Shown: positions 1-11,000 of the stretch, in pieces
Layout: each line of letters begins with the position of its first letter
Position numbering within the stretch: the stretch's first letter is position 1
NCBI RefSeq assembly: GCF_032884065.1
Contig: NW_027062665.1
Span: 124,001-188,000, forward strand
DNA from: Artemia franciscana
Lineage: Eukaryota; Arthropoda; Branchiopoda; Anostraca; Artemiidae
Length of the DNA: 64,000 nt
Direction: 5' to 3'
The notes under the pieces: generated by a model
Database searches by the model: none
Seen by the model: only the letters and a program-made list of their open reading frames with translations
What the model was told of the DNA's origin: nothing
Position numbers and translations under genes: made by a program

Positions 1-310
1 AAATAGCAAAGAAAATAAGAACGAGGACAATATAAATTAAAAATATTGAAAATTTTGCAAATATTTCGGTTAATGTTGAGCCAAGGTGGAATAAAAAATT
101 TCTGGCCCTTGGTGTAATCTCATGGCTAAACACCACTACCCAGAATTGGGCTCCACTGTTGAAAAAACTCTTTATTGTATTTGAATATTTAAAGGTGACG
201 TTAAATTTATGTTTGTAGGGATTCTTTTCAGTTTGTCAGTTTTGTAAGAAAGGGTCCGAGCATATTCTTATAACTGAGTCAACCAAAGAAATAACTTTTC
301 CTCTTTTTAT
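1..310. other. No gene seen; AT-rich flank
   Basis: AT-rich sequence with scattered stops in all frames. I see no coding homology, RNA gene or clear repeat before the dispersed repeat that starts near 311. Confidence 0.5.
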
Positions 311-1065
311 CAAACAGTTCGTGGTAACGAACTGTAGTAAGGAGCGATCCGACTCAATAGTAACCAAAACTCTAAAAAATTGAATATTGATATCAATAGC
401 TACATCAAAAGAATCGCATTTTAATGCTGATTTTAAATATATAAGTTTCATCAAGTTTAGTCTTAGCCATCAAAAGTTACGAGCCTGAGAAAATTTGCCT
501 TATTTAGGAAAATAGGGGGAAACACCCCCTGAAAGTCGTAGGATCTTAACGAAAATGACACCATCAGATTCAGCGTATCAGAGAACCCTACTGTAGAAGT
601 TTCAAGCTCCTATCTGGAATTTTGCATTTTTTGCCCGAAGACAAATCACGGGTGCGTGTTTATTTGTTTGTTTTTTTTTTTGTTTTTTTTTTCCCAGGGG
701 TCATCGTATCGACCAAATGGTCCTAGAATGTCGCAAGAGGGCTCATTCTAACGGAAATGAAAAGTTCTAGTGCTCTTTTTAAGTGACCAAAAAAATTGGA
801 GGGCATCTAGGCCCCCTCCCACGCTCATTTTTTTCCCAAAGTCAACGGATCAAAATTTTGAGATAGCCATTTTGTTTAGCATAGTCGAGAATCATAATAA
901 CTATGTTTTTGGGGATGACTTGCTCCCCCACAGCCCCTGGGGGAGGGGTTGCAAGTTACAAACTTCAACCAGTGTTTACATATAATAATGGTTATTGGAA
1001 AGTGTACAGACGTTTTCAGGGTTTTTGTTTTGGTTTTGGGGGTAGGGTTGAGGGAGGGGGCTATG
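311..1065 (+). repeat. Dispersed repeat R1, copy 1
   Basis: About 755 bp that recur at 1464-2226 in the same orientation, about 1153 bp downstream. The unit opens with an 8-bp perfect inverted repeat around a 4-base loop (CAGTTCGT / ACGAACTG near 315-334). It also holds a poly-T block near 667-692 and a G/C-rich segment near 920-1060. I see no conserved reading frame. The small open frames here lie in different frames in the two copies and are chance. It looks like a high-copy family I recall from Artemia sequences. It could be a nonautonomous transposon or a LINE-derived 3' sequence. Confidence 0.75.
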
Positions 1066-1463
1066 TGGGAGGATCTTTCCTTGGAGAAATATGCCATGGG
1101 GGAAAAATTCAATGAAAAGGGCGCAGGACGAATCTGGTCACGTTAGAAAAAAACGTCAAATTAAGAGCTTAATATACAATGCTGGGTGTTCGGAGCCTCT
1201 CTATTATGGAGTATAATTTGAAAATAACACAACTATACGAGCGATAAAACATATATACCACAACCATAACTCAACTAACGAAAGAACTGCTAAGAGATAA
1301 CACAACTATAAAGCGAAAACAGGTGAAAACTAACGGGAAAATAAACGAACTAAGAGGTGGAAGGGGCCCAGAGAAAAAATATAATCCTTTTTCAATTTTG
1401 GGCCTAACTTCCGCAAAGGAGTAATAATGTCAGAAGCCCCGAAATACCGAATTATTTTCTTTT
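1066..1463. other. Spacer between the R1 copies
   Basis: About 400 bp of sequence separating the two R1 copies. No coding or RNA feature is visible. Confidence 0.5.
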
Positions 1464-2226
1464 CAAACAGTTCGTGATAAGGAACTGTAGTAAGGGGCGA
1501 CCCGGCTCAATAGTAAACGAAACTCTAAAAAACGGAATTTTGATGCTAAAAGATACATCAAAAGATTCGAATTTTTACGCTGATTCTAAATATTAAGTTT
1601 CAATTAATTTAGTGTTTGTCATCAAAAGTTACGAGCCTGAGAAAATTTGCCCTATTTTGGAAAAAAGGGGGAAACATCCATTAAAAGTCACAGAATCTTA
1701 ACGAAAATCACACTATCGCATTCGGTATATCAGAGAACTCTATAGCAAAAATTTCAAGCTCCTATCTAAAAAATGTGGAATTTTGTATTTTTTTGCCAGA
1801 AGACAAATCACGGGTGCATCTTTATTTATTTGTTTGTTTTTTTTTTTTGTTTTTTTCCCAGGGGTCATCTTATCGACCAAGTGGTCCTTGGATGTCACGA
1901 GAGGGCTCATTCTAACGGAAATGAAAAGTTCTAGTGCCCTTTTTAAGTGACCAAAAAATTGGAGGGCAAATAGGCCCCCTCCCATGCTCATTTTTTCCAA
2001 AAGTCAACAGATTAAAATTTTAAGATAGCCATTTTGTTCAGCATAGTCGAAAACCATAATAACTATGTCTTTGGGAATGACTTACTCCCCCACAATCCCT
2101 GAGGGAGGGGCTGCAAGTTACAAACTTTGACCAGTGTTTACATATAGTAATGGTTATTGGGAAGTGTACAGGCGTTTTCATGGGGATTTTTTGGTTTGGG
2201 GGGTGGGGTTGATGGGAGAGGGCTTT
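1464..2226 (+). repeat. Dispersed repeat R1, copy 2
   Basis: The same family as 311-1065, aligning over its full length with scattered substitutions and small length changes in the poly-T tract (about 1835-1855). The opening stem has diverged in its loop (TAAG). The two copies share both ends, so they look like two separate insertions or an old duplication of a ~1.15-kb segment. Confidence 0.75.
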
Positions 2227-2660
2227 TAAAATTAATACATCTAGAAAAGGAAGTTTATGGTTATCTTCTAGTTCTAAAGTGAACAGAAGCCTAAAATCTA
2301 AAGTGTTTAGATAATTCAAGAAAGATTAGATGAGTCAACAAGTGATCTGATAAGTCTTGTATCCTTGCAAAAATCGAATATTGCCTCTTTGCAAAAATAA
2401 TCAAGTTCAAGTAACAGAATTTCGGTAAATAAGCACAAACAAATTGAAAACTCCTTCCAAAAATAAACTAGGTCCTGAACTTATTTATAACCTTCGTCCG
2501 TATTTAAAAAATAATCAATGAAAAATTGACTACAGTTTGCGATCGAAATTAGTAATCCGAGTATATTAGAAAGTAAGAATAATTAATCCCCCTCCCAATA
2601 AAAAGTATTACCTTATGTATCGTTTTGAAAAAAAAAACAACTAATGATCTTATTTTGGTT
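2227..2660. other. No gene seen
   Basis: AT-rich intergenic DNA between repeat R1 and the 3' end of LINE 1. I find no supported feature. Confidence 0.5.
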
Positions 2661-3175
2661 GAGAGCATAGATTGAAGATTCAAGATTTTTATTTAAAATT
2701 CTGTATAACACACGCAATATAAAAAAGGGTGAAGCCGGAGACACAAGGTATATTGACAAAGACCCGGTATAACAATATAGCACACCTATGTGACAAAAAA
2801 AAGAAACAAAAACAAATGCATAAAATAAATATAAATAAATCCACGACTCACCACTAGACGGGAATCCACCCAAAAAACAACTGACACTCGGCAAATATCA
2901 ATCCGAAAAACAAAACACACAAAAACAGTGTGCAAGCGAGGGTGACCGATGACTGGCAACTAATCTGGAAAAAAAAATGAGCCCACCTTATCAAGATCAA
3001 ACAAACAACTATTCACTTTAAGATTTTTTTTATCACTGATTCTTGACTTTATTTATAAGGATATAATGAAGTTGCTTTTTATATTTGGGAGAGATCAACT
3101 GTAGTCAATATATGGTAGATAAGGATGCCATGAACCCATGATCAATAAATAACCGTGATCTCTCAGTGGGTAATT
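2661..3175 (-). other. LINE 1 3' UTR
   Basis: Noncoding tail after the reverse transcriptase frame of LINE 1. On the minus strand it ends in AAATAAAAATCTTGAATCTT near 2665-2690, a poly(A)-signal-like motif plus a short repeat, as many CR1-like LINEs have. Confidence 0.5.
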
Positions 3176-4549
3176 TCAGATGTAGCATTCTCCATTTATT
3201 ACGGGTTTCATAAACATGGTCAGGTTGCTCAGGGAAAAATTTCTCATACGAAAGTACGAAGGCAGTTCTGAGCGGTCATATTTTACCTTGAATAAAAAAG
3301 AATGAAGAGTGAATAATTCTGAAACAGGCAAAATATCAGTTAATAGATATATAGTTTCAGTTTTAGATTTATTTGGATAGGAAGAAGGCGACGGTAAATA
3401 TCTTCGCAAAATTCGAAGAGCCCGGTTTTGAAGAGTCTGTATCGGTTTTATATGATATTTCAATGTTGCTAAATAAATCAGGGGACAATAGGTAAGATCG
3501 GAATGCACCAAGGCAAAATAAATGAGTCGTAGAACTTCATAGGGGAAAAAATGCCGAAGCCTCCTCATTACGCCAACTCCTTGGGCGATTTTAACACGTG
3601 ATCTATTACAATGTTCTTTATAAGATAGATTTTCATCAATAGTTATACCAAGATACCGGAGTGAAGTTACCCTTTGAATTCGAATATCTGTAGCGTGATC
3701 ACTTATAATTGAAATTCCTTTTGCTTTGTGTCCAAGTCTACTATAAATGATGAATTTCGTTTTGGCGGCATTCAATTACAAAAGATTAGCTTTTAGCCAT
3801 ACAATCAGCTGGGAAAGCACGATTTGCAGCTTCTCTTTGACATCATCTTCCGACTTCCCTGCAAGTGTTGATCCGGTATCATCGGTGAAAAGGACATTCA
3901 GGCTGTTGGTTTTTCTTGCTGATGGAAGGTCATTTACGTATAATAGGAAGAGCAGTGGTCCCAGAATTGAACCCTGAGGAGCACCAAAATTGGGCAATAA
4001 GCATAGATCTAAAACTGTTTTATTGATAATTGTTACTTGGGATCGACCTGTTAGGTAAGATGCGATAAAATCATGGGCTGGTCCTCGCATCCCGCCATGG
4101 CTTAATTTAAATAACAATATTTCGTGACAAATCGTGTCAAATGCCTCCTCAAGATCGAGAAAAATACTTGCCGGAATCATTTTCTTATCAAGACATTCGT
4201 GAATAAATTGGACCATTGCCAGGATAGCGTCCTGCGTACTATGTCCCTTTCTAAAGCCATACTGATTTTTTGAAAAATAATCATTCGAAATAAGGAAATT
4301 ATACACTCGATTATAAAAACATCGCTCCATTAATTTAGAAAAACCTAAAAGAATAGATATTGGTCTGTAATTCGTGCAATTACTCCGGTCAGAGCTTTTA
4401 TACAGTGGTATCACCTTTGCTTTCTTAAACGAATCCGGAAAAGCTCCCGATCCAAATGACAGATTTATCAAATGACACATTACTTTATTAATACTCAGTA
4501 AAATAGACAATGATCGTAGACGATTCATCAATCCCCGGGGAATTCCCAT
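3176..4549 (-). pseudogene. LINE 1 reverse transcriptase domain
   Basis: Reverse transcriptase that would copy LINE RNA at the target site. The frame begins before the palm with 'KAKVIPLYKSSDRSNCTNYR', then 'NQYGFRKGHSTQDAI', a palm box 'FLDLEEAFDT' (DLSKAFD in relatives), 'GAPQGSILGPLLFLLYVNDL' and the catalytic 'FTDDT'. The C-terminal thumb region follows with 'TKFIIYSRLGHK' and 'LRYLGITIDE'. One in-frame TAA lies at 3776-3778, between '...WLKANLL' and 'LNAAKTKF'. Since both sides stay in the same frame, this looks like a single substitution. A frameshift near 4500 separates it from the linker at 4488-4721. Catalytic DD is kept, but the gene is broken. Confidence 0.85.
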
Positions 4550-5432
4550 TTTTTAAAAGCTTACCAATATTGGCAAGCTCTTTCTCTGTTACCGGTGTTA
4601 AAAACATAGATTTTACAGAAGGCTTTACGAGATATGTACGATAATCACATTGACCATGGGGCAGGTTATGTTGAAGCTTGTTGGCTACCGATTTTCCAAT
4701 TGACGCGAAATGCAAATTCATGTAATTAGCTATTTCTAGCTCCCTTTCAATTATATGACCATGAGCGTCTTTTATTTCTGATGGTGTAGAAGTTTTCTGT
4801 GAGTCGATTTAAGCATGAATTGATTAGCTCCCAAGTTTTCTTTGATGACTTACTTACTTCTCTAGAATAATCAAAGTAAAATTTTGTTTTAGCACCACGT
4901 ATTATTTTTGAAAGTAGATTTTTGTATTTTTTGAAAGTTGTTTTATTTTCATTGCTTGGGAATGATAACAATTTTTTATATAGACAGTTTTTTGTTTTAT
5001 TGAGGTCAAAAGCGAGGGCGATATCCACTGTTGAATGGATTGATTATATTTTCCTTTTCGTGTTTTTACTCTGGAGCATGACTAATCAAAAGCAGCGTTA
5101 AATTTTTTGAAGAAATGAGCCATTGCAGAGTTTATATCTTCAGCATCAAATACACGAGACCAATCGATTATCCTTTAAACAGTCCAGATTTTTTTTATTG
5201 ATAATCCGGTGTGATATTTCTGGTGCTTTTTTTTGTTTGAAGCTGATATTTCACATCGGACATTAAAAGAAATGATCAGAAAAATCCGTTAAAACAACTA
5301 GTGAAGACGTGGCTGGTGTCGTTAAAAACATGTTGTCGATGAGAGTTGGACTAGTGAGTGAAACCCGCGTTGGGATTGTACATGAGGGTATAAGTGATTT
5401 TGATGTCATTAGAATAATAAATTCGGTTGTTT
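4488..5432 (-). pseudogene. LINE 1 linker and endonuclease C-terminus
   Basis: Pieces upstream of the reverse transcriptase. At 4488-4721 is the linker with 'GKLLKNGNSPGIDES', the standard segment just before LINE reverse transcriptases. At 4747-5028 is a basic linker ('KKYKNLLSKIIRGAKTKFYF'). Reading on to 5432, the minus strand shows 'PTRVSLTSPTLIDNMF' and 'LTDFSDHF', which match the end of an APE endonuclease (PTRV..STLIDNI, SDHxP). The pieces lie in different frames with stops between them. The segment ends at the 5' junction of LINE 2. Confidence 0.75.
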
Positions 5433-6537
5433 GATTATTGAGTGCAGTACTACAATTTATCTAGTGCGTATGTACGATTGTATACTTACATGGCTGGATA
5501 AAGGTAATCGGTTCCTGGATCTAGGTACAATAGACTTCCGAAAAGCTTTTGATTTCATTAACCACCTGATTGCTGGCCAAAATTTGAAGATAATGGGTGC
5601 GAAAAAGCGCGTGTTATCCGTGATTATGGATTTCTTATCTAATAGGAAACAGCGTGTTTATGCCCTGTTTGAGGGGGATTCTTACTCCGATTGGACAGGT
5701 ATAATATGTGGAGTTCCGCAGGGCACAAAGTTGGCTGCCATTGTATTTATAGCCGTGATCAACTACCTACTAGTCGAATATAAGGATAATTACAAGTTTA
5801 TAGACGATATCTCTTTTCTATTGAAATACTTAGTTGAAAACGGGATTGTTAGGAAAAAGTTCAGTGACGATTTCTTCGATGCGTTTATTGCCGAGTACAA
5901 TGTCTCTAAATTGATCATTAACACGAATAAGTCAAAGGTCTTACGCTTTAATCCGTTGAAGCGCACATTCAGCCAACCATATGTTCCGTTTCCGATTGTC
6001 GACTCAATTAAGATTTTGGGAGTTACTTTTTCAAGTGATTTTTCTTTCGGCTTGCACGTTGAAAATGTTGTTAAAAACGCAAATGCATGTCTGCAGTCTT
6101 TGAGTACAATGCGTAGATTTGGCTGTGATGTCCAGTGCCTATTGCTAGCTTATCTTACATACGTCCGTCCAGTTCTGGAATATGCAAGCCCACTATGGGG
6201 GCCTGCAGAACTGCGTACTGTATACCTCATCCAAGAACTTGAGTCGGTGCAAAAGCGAGCCGTGTTCATTATTATTGGCGATCGACAACTATCTTATGGT
6301 GAAGCGCTTGTTAAACTCGACCTCCCTACGTTGGCCCAAAGATACGAGCAGATTATCCTGAGATTTGGGAAGTTTCTTCTCTCTAAACCCCAGCATCGAG
6401 ACATCTTACCACCTACTGCACCTCCCAACAACCGTACGCGTCACCAAAATAAACTGGTTCCAGTAGCTTCACGCACGAACCGCAACGCAAACTCGTTTGT
6501 ACCTTTTTTTACGGATTTGCTAAACAAAGCCGAGTGA
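5431..6537 (+). CDS. LINE 2 reverse transcriptase, C-terminal part
   Basis: An uninterrupted 368-codon frame covering palm, thumb and C-terminal domain. Visible boxes are 'DFRKAFDFINH' (catalytic Asp), 'GVPQGTKLAAIVF', 'YKFIDDISF' (catalytic DD, residues ~122-125), 'KSKVLRFNPLKR', 'IKILGVTF' and 'YVRPVLEYASPLWGP'. The first codon is TTG and is not a true start; the frame simply opens at the truncation point. It ends 'FVPFFTDLLNKAE', the natural C-terminus of this family. LINE 3 carries the same boxes in the same order but is clearly diverged, so this is a related subfamily. With no endonuclease it cannot move by itself. Confidence 0.85.
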   Translation: MIIECSTTIYLVRMYDCILTWLDKGNRFLDLGTIDFRKAFDFINHLIAGQNLKIMGAKKRVLSVIMDFLSNRKQRVYALFEGDSYSDWTGIICGVPQGTKLAAIVFIAVINYLLVEYKDNYKFIDDISFLLKYLVENGIVRKKFSDDFFDAFIAEYNVSKLIINTNKSKVLRFNPLKRTFSQPYVPFPIVDSIKILGVTFSSDFSFGLHVENVVKNANACLQSLSTMRRFGCDVQCLLLAYLTYVRPVLEYASPLWGPAELRTVYLIQELESVQKRAVFIIIGDRQLSYGEALVKLDLPTLAQRYEQIILRFGKFLLSKPQHRDILPPTAPPNNRTRHQNKLVPVASRTNRNANSFVPFFTDLLNKAE

Positions 6538-6625
6538 TATTTTCTTCTTTTTTTGTGTTAGTATGTTATTTAGCATAGTGAAGCAACGCAAATTAGCTGT
6601 TAGCTACGATGTTGTTTAAATAAAC

Positions 6626-6632
<7 letters not shown>
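5434..6632 (+). mobile_element. LINE 2, 5'-truncated, inserted in LINE 1
   Basis: A plus-strand LINE lacking the endonuclease and front of the reverse transcriptase. It starts in the segment that matches residue ~560 of the LINE 3 protein. Its 3' UTR (6538-6632) ends in a sequence like LINE 3's end (CTACGAT..GTT..TTTAAATA.ACC.ATCTCTC) followed by TC repeats. LINE 1 endonuclease homology lies on both sides ('VVVMGDFNINLLKYDE' at right, 'PTRVSLTSPTLIDNMF' at left). I see no clear target-site duplication. Confidence 0.8.
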
Positions 6633-6717
<85 letters not shown>

Positions 6718-6721
6718 TCTC

Positions 6722-6775
<54 letters not shown>

Positions 6776-6828
6776 CTCTCTGTCTCTCTCCTCTCTCACT
6801 CTCTCACTCGCTCTTTCTCTCTCTCTCC

Positions 6829-6859
<31 letters not shown>

Positions 6860-6866
6860 GTCTTTC
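6633..6866 (+). repeat. (TC)n microsatellite grown from LINE 2 tail
   Basis: About 230 bp of nearly pure TC repeats with a few interruptions (CACC, TATC, TGTC, CACTCG). It begins exactly at the 3' end of LINE 2 and ends at the resumed LINE 1 sequence, so it is the expanded tail of the insertion. Confidence 0.95.
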
Positions 6867-6990
6867 ATCATATTTCAGTAAATTTATATTAAAATCCCCC
6901 ATGACCACAACATCCTTATCGTCTAAAGATGCTAATAGGGATAAATCTCAGCTTACAATTATGTCCAGTTCTTTGAGCATTTTCTGCCAA
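6867..6990 (-). pseudogene. LINE 1 endonuclease core piece
   Basis: The minus strand reads 'KDVVVMGDFNINLLKYDE', the GDFN active-site box of an APE-type endonuclease. It resumes the LINE 1 endonuclease that stops at about 5432 on the far side of LINE 2. The rest of the N-terminal endonuclease is not recognisable to the right. Confidence 0.7.
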
Positions 6991-7799
6991 TACTTGCTTA
7001 ACAAGGAATCGACTTATATGGTAAACTTCTCCGACTTCTAAAATATCGTAAAAACGGTCTACATTTTATGAAAAGCTACTGGCTTTTATTTTAAGCACTT
7101 GAATCAAGAAGATGGATATTTAATGATTTTTCATCCGCTTTCTTACTATTCCATTTTTGTATTTCACTTTTTTAATAACTCTTGCTTTAATGGTCCAACG
7201 ATATCCAGTTGACCTAAGCAAAGCAACAGGACATATAACCCCAATATGACCTATATCAGCAGCTGCTTTGTCAAAAGTAAACCCAGTAAGTGGTGACGTT
7301 GCTTAAATGCTATTTTCTCCTTCTTCTTGAACACTAAACATATTCCTTATCGGGTTTTGACGAGACCGCCTTCCCAGTTGGCTTTTTGGACGGCCCTTCA
7401 AAAGCTTTTTTTTGCCTTCTGGTATGGATTTGCCAGTATTTTGGCGTCAAAAATAGTACACTGCCTCTTTTGTTTCTGTAGATAGGAAAATTTCCGATGA
7501 TTTCATTGTTTCAGAAAACTACTTGAACAAGGAAAGTTGGGAAATCCTTGAGGGTTTCTCATGAGTTTCTTTCTTAAGGGGGTAAGTTTTTCCGTTTTAC
7601 GATTAATCTGTTCTGGCTCACTCCAACCTACGGCCTAGACTAAGCAAGTATTTGGTGTTCTTGTCGACGTCTTTCGACTCTAGTCCACATATGATTGGTA
7701 CAATAAAGCTGCATGACATTTATATCCCTCCCTTCCTACCGGAAGGGTTTTGAATTTGGTAATATAAGCCATTGAGTGGCCCTTCATTGGTAGGCGCAG
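6991..7799. other. No clear gene; weak minus-strand coding trace
   Basis: The minus strand has a short stretch reading 'GHIGVICPVALLRSTGYRW' and 'TIKARVIKKVKYKNG' near 7150-7270. I do not recognise it and stops follow. The rest is unassigned. Confidence 0.25.
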
Positions 7800-8299
7800 A
7801 TATAATTATTAATAATAATAATTTATTTCTTACTCACCTACAAAAAGGGCAAAAGTGGAGTACAAGGAGAAGAAGATCTACAAACAACACAAAGAACACA
7901 AAAACAAATAACACTAAAAACACAAACACAATAAAAAGAAATAACAATTTAGCAAAAGAGGCGGATAAGATTATTGTTAGGACCAAGACGGATTGGCGCT
8001 TCATCAATTAATTTTGAGCTTGTTTTTCCACTGAGAGAACAATATCTGTTACCTGATATTCAATAATTAACCTTCGGTTCCGAAATGATCGTGGTAAATA
8101 TAGTGGTAATTCGACTTGACCCTCTTTACATCACCTCTATTCAAAAGTATATAAGAACCGGCACAAAATAACACAGAATGGTCCCAAAAACTCGAGTACA
8201 GCTTTGTAAGTGCTTGGCACCGAAAATTTCCCCGATTTCCAACAATTTTAGAATACCCAAGTTTAAGCTTAAATTGAATTACTTATTCGTCTGAAAGCG

Positions 8300-9060
8300 A
8301 AAACAACTTAGAGAATTGCAAACAGAAATCCCAAGCCATTGAAAAGAAGTGACTTGTGGGGCGGAAAAAGATTTGCAATCCAAAGGATGAGACGAACTAA
8401 CCCCATTAAATATAAGAGATTCGCATTTATCTACATTCAGCAAAATCCAATTCTTTCAAATGCATCAGGGATGGATCGGATAGAATGCGCTAAACTGGTT
8501 TCAGTTCAGCTAGTAAGAACCAAGTGGTCAGCATAAGCTAAGTATGATACGTCTGTGAATCCTGTAAAATAAGAACTACGTATACAAGACAAAATATTTT
8601 CAATAGAAGAATTAAAGATACGAGGAGGAAGAACTACCCCCTGTCTAACTCCACACTTGACTGGTATATGTGCGAAAAAATTACCATTTCCTGACTTTAA
8701 TATTAAATACGAATTTTGGGTACCAAAACTTCGAAACCAGAATCACAGACGCATTCACACCAAGCTGATTAAGAGCATACCAACCCTGAGGTTGGCAATC
8801 ACTATCAAGCGCCATAGATATATCAAGGATGCAAAAATGAAGACTATAACTTCTCTGAGTGGCTTCCTTAATATGTTACGCTAAAACACGATGAGCATGT
8901 TGACTGTTCTGACCTGAAGCCGAACTGGTTAACCATATAATTAAATTCATCTATATGTGGAAGTAGAACATACTCAATCAATATACTTAGAGTACAGGCG
9001 ATGGTAATCGGCCTGTACGAATTTCACGAATTTAGATCTTTTCCTTTCTTTAACATAGAT
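8300..9060 (-). pseudogene. LINE 5 reverse transcriptase
   Basis: On the minus strand I read 'YRPITIACTLSILIEYVLLP', then 'NQFGFRSEQST', 'NGNFFAHIPVKCGVRQGVVL', 'IFNSSIENILSC' and 'YLAYADHLVLT'. These are the fingers and palm boxes of a LINE reverse transcriptase with GVRQG- and YADD-type motifs. The catalytic YADD is YADH here (codon near 8525-8536), so the second metal-binding Asp is lost. Stops occur between boxes. Confidence 0.8.
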
Positions 9061-9211
9061 GTAACAGTTCCTCATAAACTGAATCAGACACAATAAACCT
9101 TAAAAGGCACATCTGAAATAATAACTGAAGATACGACAACAGTTCAGCTGCCCTCAGATCAAGATGAGCCGCACAAATATCATCAAGGTCGCAAGACTTT
9201 GACTTTAACCG

Positions 9212-9591
9212 TCAAAGAGATTTCACTATATTAGATTTATCAACAGGTATAACGCGTCTTTGGCTCACACTATTAGGAACAACATTTGCCACTAAAGTAT
9301 TAACACGGCTATGAACATCATAATTAATAGCGGAAAAGATGCGCGTATAATGTTTATTCCATGACAATCTTGAAATAGTATCACTAGAAAAAGTTTTTCC
9401 AGATTCGGCGCATTCAGCAAATTTTGCCACTGTTTACCATTAGTCGGAAATTCAGCACCAGAAAACCGAACTCCACAAAGATGACGCTTATAAGTCGATT
9501 TTGTTCTCGGTTTGATGCTAAAAATTTGCCCACTCGAAGGTCTACGGCAAGCAATCCACATTTTCAACCAAGACTTGGCTTGGTTCTTCAC
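9212..9591 (-). pseudogene. LINE 5 endonuclease-RT linker
   Basis: The minus strand has 'WLKMWIACRRPSSGQIFSIK' and 'GVRFSGAEFPTNGKQWQNLL' in one frame, and 'SQRRVIPVDKSNIVKSL' in another. This segment joins endonuclease and reverse transcriptase. The last motif recurs in the LINE fragment at 43468 ('CQRHVIPVEKWTIVKGI'), which confirms that both belong to one family. A frameshift lies between the two frames. Confidence 0.7.
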
Positions 9592-9939
9592 TTTCGTAAG
9601 TTTTTGATCACACTTCTAAAATGTCTTACGGCTGAAAAGTCGCACGCGAATCAATGGAGCAGCTGTTGCTTCAGCTTGTTTAATTGAAGAAACGATATTT
9701 TGTAGTAAGAATTTAACTTACCACGAACCTTACAAGCAAAATGACCAGCACCAAGAAGATGAAAAGGCACCGAAATAGTGGATAGCAGAAAAACGAGAGT
9801 TGAAAAATAGAGTGAACAATTTGAATTATCCCAATCGCGTTTGCAAATTCATTTCTTGGGCTTAATAGGAGCATTGAAACTGATTGTAGAGCTATTAGAT
9901 AGATCTAAATTAAAAGAGAGATGGTCCTAGTCTCTTTCC

Positions 9940-10467
9940 TCATCGTCTACATGAGCATATGAGGTATTTAAAGGGGTGAACACACACAATGGTCCAAATC
10001 ATACACTGCTCCACTATTATGGATATATGAGAGCTGCAATCTATATTTATAATCCTATGTGCAGCTGGTAGAGCATTTAGTAGGGTCTCAGACATACTTG
10101 ATGATATGTGAATATTGCAATTTAGATTAGTGGCAAGAAGCCATGAATATCCAAGAGATTCAATTCTGCTAATTAGACCTTGGGGCTTATCACAAGACTT
10201 GGTAAAACTCGAGAACGACTGTACTGACTTTTTATCATGTTGCAGGTAAGCATTAATTAGGACAGAGTTACCAAGTCTTACCGCTAGAAAGAGCTCAGAT
10301 GAGTGGTAGCACACCGGTGATAAATCTGCAAGATTCTGTCTAAAATAATATGCGAGGCCACCAGAAGGCCTACCCCGAGTCTGTCTAGCAATTGTACTAA
10401 ACGCAATGTGATCACTATTCCTTCGTAAAAAGTTCAGGCTGCAGGCAGGAAGCAAGTGTTCTTCCAA
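9940..10467 (-). pseudogene. LINE 5 endonuclease
   Basis: The frame begins '(L)EEHLLPACSLNFLRRNSD' and continues 'RGRPSGGLAYYF', matching the start of an APE-type endonuclease in which a Q/E-E-H motif and a 'GGLA' strand are seen. LINE 4's second ORF reads 'LQEHLLPLVSLNSLR' at the same place. The C-terminal active-site boxes (GDFN, SDH) are degraded: 'SWLLATNLNCNI' stands where a GDFN motif would be. It is broken. Confidence 0.65.
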
Positions 10468-10533
10468 GAGAAGGATATCAAATGGCTCAACTTCTCCTCC
10501 AGACTGGTCACTTTTTCTTTAGTCCCGTTAATG

Positions 10534-11000
10534 TTAAACGAGCAAACCGAAATTTTGCGATAGCTCATTTGTGAAGGCACCCTGTAACAGTCTTAGCAAG
10601 AGCCTGGAGACGAGAACAGCGAAAAGTAAATGCCACATATCATCACCACAGTTAGTGCATTCTATCGGCTCCTTACATGGGGTGTCTTTGCAATGCTCAG
10701 GAGGAACAGAACATCTAGTGCATTTATGGCAGGTACTATGACAGTTAGCTATTATATGTATAGGAGACTGGCATTTGTTACAGTGTCTCGGGATTTTCTC
10801 AAATTCAAAGAAACGGATCAGTTCATACTCAATTTTTAACCCCAGTTTAAGAGCCGACATAAGAGACCCTTGATCACTAAAGACAATCTTGACACACCGG
10901 GAATTTCCAATCCGGGTGGATTCAGTAACTCCAGAACATGTTTTGAACAGAGATCAATCAAACGAGTCGCCAATCCCTTTTTCGAATCCGTAGAACCGGC
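10534..11000 (-). pseudogene. LINE 5 first ORF, zinc-knuckle part
   Basis: The minus strand reads 'RIGNSRCVKIVFSDQGSL', then 'ALKLGLKIEYELIRFFEF' and a cysteine-rich tail 'CNKCQSPIHIIANC' and 'CHKCTRCSVPPEHC'. The same order is seen in LINE 4's first ORF ('RIGNSLAVRVFFENA', 'ALRLGIKIGYEIYR', 'CYNCQSPNHLKSNC'). This is the CCHC nucleic-acid-binding end of the gag-like protein. The first 200 or so residues are missing or unrecognisable. Confidence 0.75.

Larger units (their letters stand above)
2661..6990 (-). mobile_element. LINE 1, decayed, split by LINE 2
   Basis: A minus-strand non-LTR retrotransposon read from right to left. An endonuclease piece lies at 6868-6990, the endonuclease C-terminus at about 5200-5432, a linker at 4747-5028, reverse transcriptase at 3176-4549 and a 3' UTR at 2661-3175. 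The UTR ends in an AATAAA signal followed by short repeats related to ATCTTGA. The endonuclease is cut in two by the plus-strand LINE 2. The protein pattern (APE endonuclease, 'GAPQGSILGPLLFLLYVNDL', FxDDT box) fits the CR1/Jockey group; I cannot fix the clade. It carries frameshifts and stops and is dead. Confidence 0.8.

Noticed and set aside
876-1146. Overlapping short frames in repeat R1
   Set aside because: Frames differ between the two R1 copies and follow the G-rich repeat sequence, so they are chance.
6633-6866. TC-rich stretch as a CRISPR-like or satellite array
   Set aside because: It is a simple dinucleotide repeat growing from a LINE tail, with no spacers or longer unit.
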